From contig NZ_QDKM01000003.1 in NCBI RefSeq assembly GCF_003076755.1, positions 310,001-374,000 of the forward strand: a stretch of 64,000 nt of DNA. The letters run 5' to 3'. Source of the DNA: Pararhodobacter oceanensis (lineage in GTDB: Bacteria; Pseudomonadota; Alphaproteobacteria; Rhodobacterales; Rhodobacteraceae). How positions within the stretch are numbered: position 1 is the stretch's first letter; each line of letters begins with the position of its first letter. Shown here in pieces: positions 63,853 through 64,000 of this stretch. The notes beneath the pieces were generated by a model. It saw nothing but the letters and a program-made list of their open reading frames with translations. It was not told the origin of the DNA and searched no databases. A program made the position numbers and the translations under genes.

Positions 63853-64000
63853 ATGCGGCTGACCGGCGCGCGGACCGGCATGCGGACTGGCGGGGCAAGC
63901 GATGCGGTCGCTGATGGGGGTGCAACCGGCGCCGAGGCAACCGATGAGGCAGTTGATCATGGGTTAACTGATGGGGCGCAGGCTGCATCTGCCGCCCCTC
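63853..64000 (+). CDS. Open frame running off the window, uncertain
   Basis: An ATG 9 bp after the PBP-activator stop opens a frame that remains open to the window edge. The translation begins MRLTGARTGMRTGGASDAVA and is Gly/Ala/Asp-rich with short repeated words (DAVADG, DEAVDHG). I see no ribosome site and no family. It may be noncoding, or the first part of a low-complexity protein. Confidence 0.2.
   Translation, partial: MRLTGARTGMRTGGASDAVADGGATGAEATDEAVDHGLTDGAQAASAAP

Overview
The window is a high-GC chromosomal segment of an alphaproteobacterium, most probably of the Rhodobacteraceae (Rhodobacter/Roseobacter group). The evidence is gene content and order: trpC-moaC-moeA-lexA, glcD-glcE-glcF, ccr and ecm of the ethylmalonyl-CoA pathway, a ComDE-type sulfopyruvate decarboxylase, an alphaproteobacterial GTTC-N7-GTTC SOS box before lexA, and a PBP-activator gene divergent from rsmI-yraN-gshB. 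I see no prophage, insertion sequence, plasmid gene, rRNA or CRISPR array. The window reads as core chromosome with unusual intergenic DNA.

Layout. 1-9.1 kb: a GreA/GreB-type factor cut by the window edge, a repeat-rich spacer holding a duplicated gene end, a giant secreted vWA protein with seven tandem C-terminal domains, an ECF sigma factor translationally coupled to a cupredoxin and a small exported protein, an SGNH hydrolase, a rhodanese, a second repeat region, and dapD. 9.2-22.9 kb: a small membrane protein, a PLP dehydratase, a LOG-family protein, a soluble hybrid histidine kinase, dapE, lexA-moeA-moaC-trpC, a semialdehyde dehydrogenase, an arylformamidase-like hydrolase, a CoA-binding protein and rlmB. 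22.9-26.5 kb: a class II aldolase-type protein, an atypical tRNA-Tyr, comE-comD, osmC-lysE and a small conserved protein.

26.5-38.8 kb: ccr and ecm flank an acyltransferase; then an Hsp20, a secreted trypsin-like protease and the glycolate oxidase genes glcF, glcE, glcD. 38.3-46.4 kb: a long leftward operon, moxR - DUF58 - BatA/DUF4159 - large membrane protein - DUF1801, divergent from a DUF1285 gene. 46.5-64 kb: an MFS transporter, an ABC ATPase without a permease, a zinc-finger protein, pirin, polA, parC, a lipoprotein, tuf, yifB/comM, a hydrolase that has lost its catalytic serine, gshB, yraN, rsmI and a PBP activator.

The most unusual content is between the genes. Three dispersed repeat families occur. 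One is a ~143-bp element (5 copies) whose terminal hairpin keeps pairing while its sequence changes. One is an ATATCC/GGGGCAAAGCCCC element (8 copies), nearly all next to stop codons. One is a GTAGGGTGYGTG hairpin (3 copies) that flanks tuf. Many adjacent genes overlap by 4 bp (ATGA or GTGA), which implies translational coupling.
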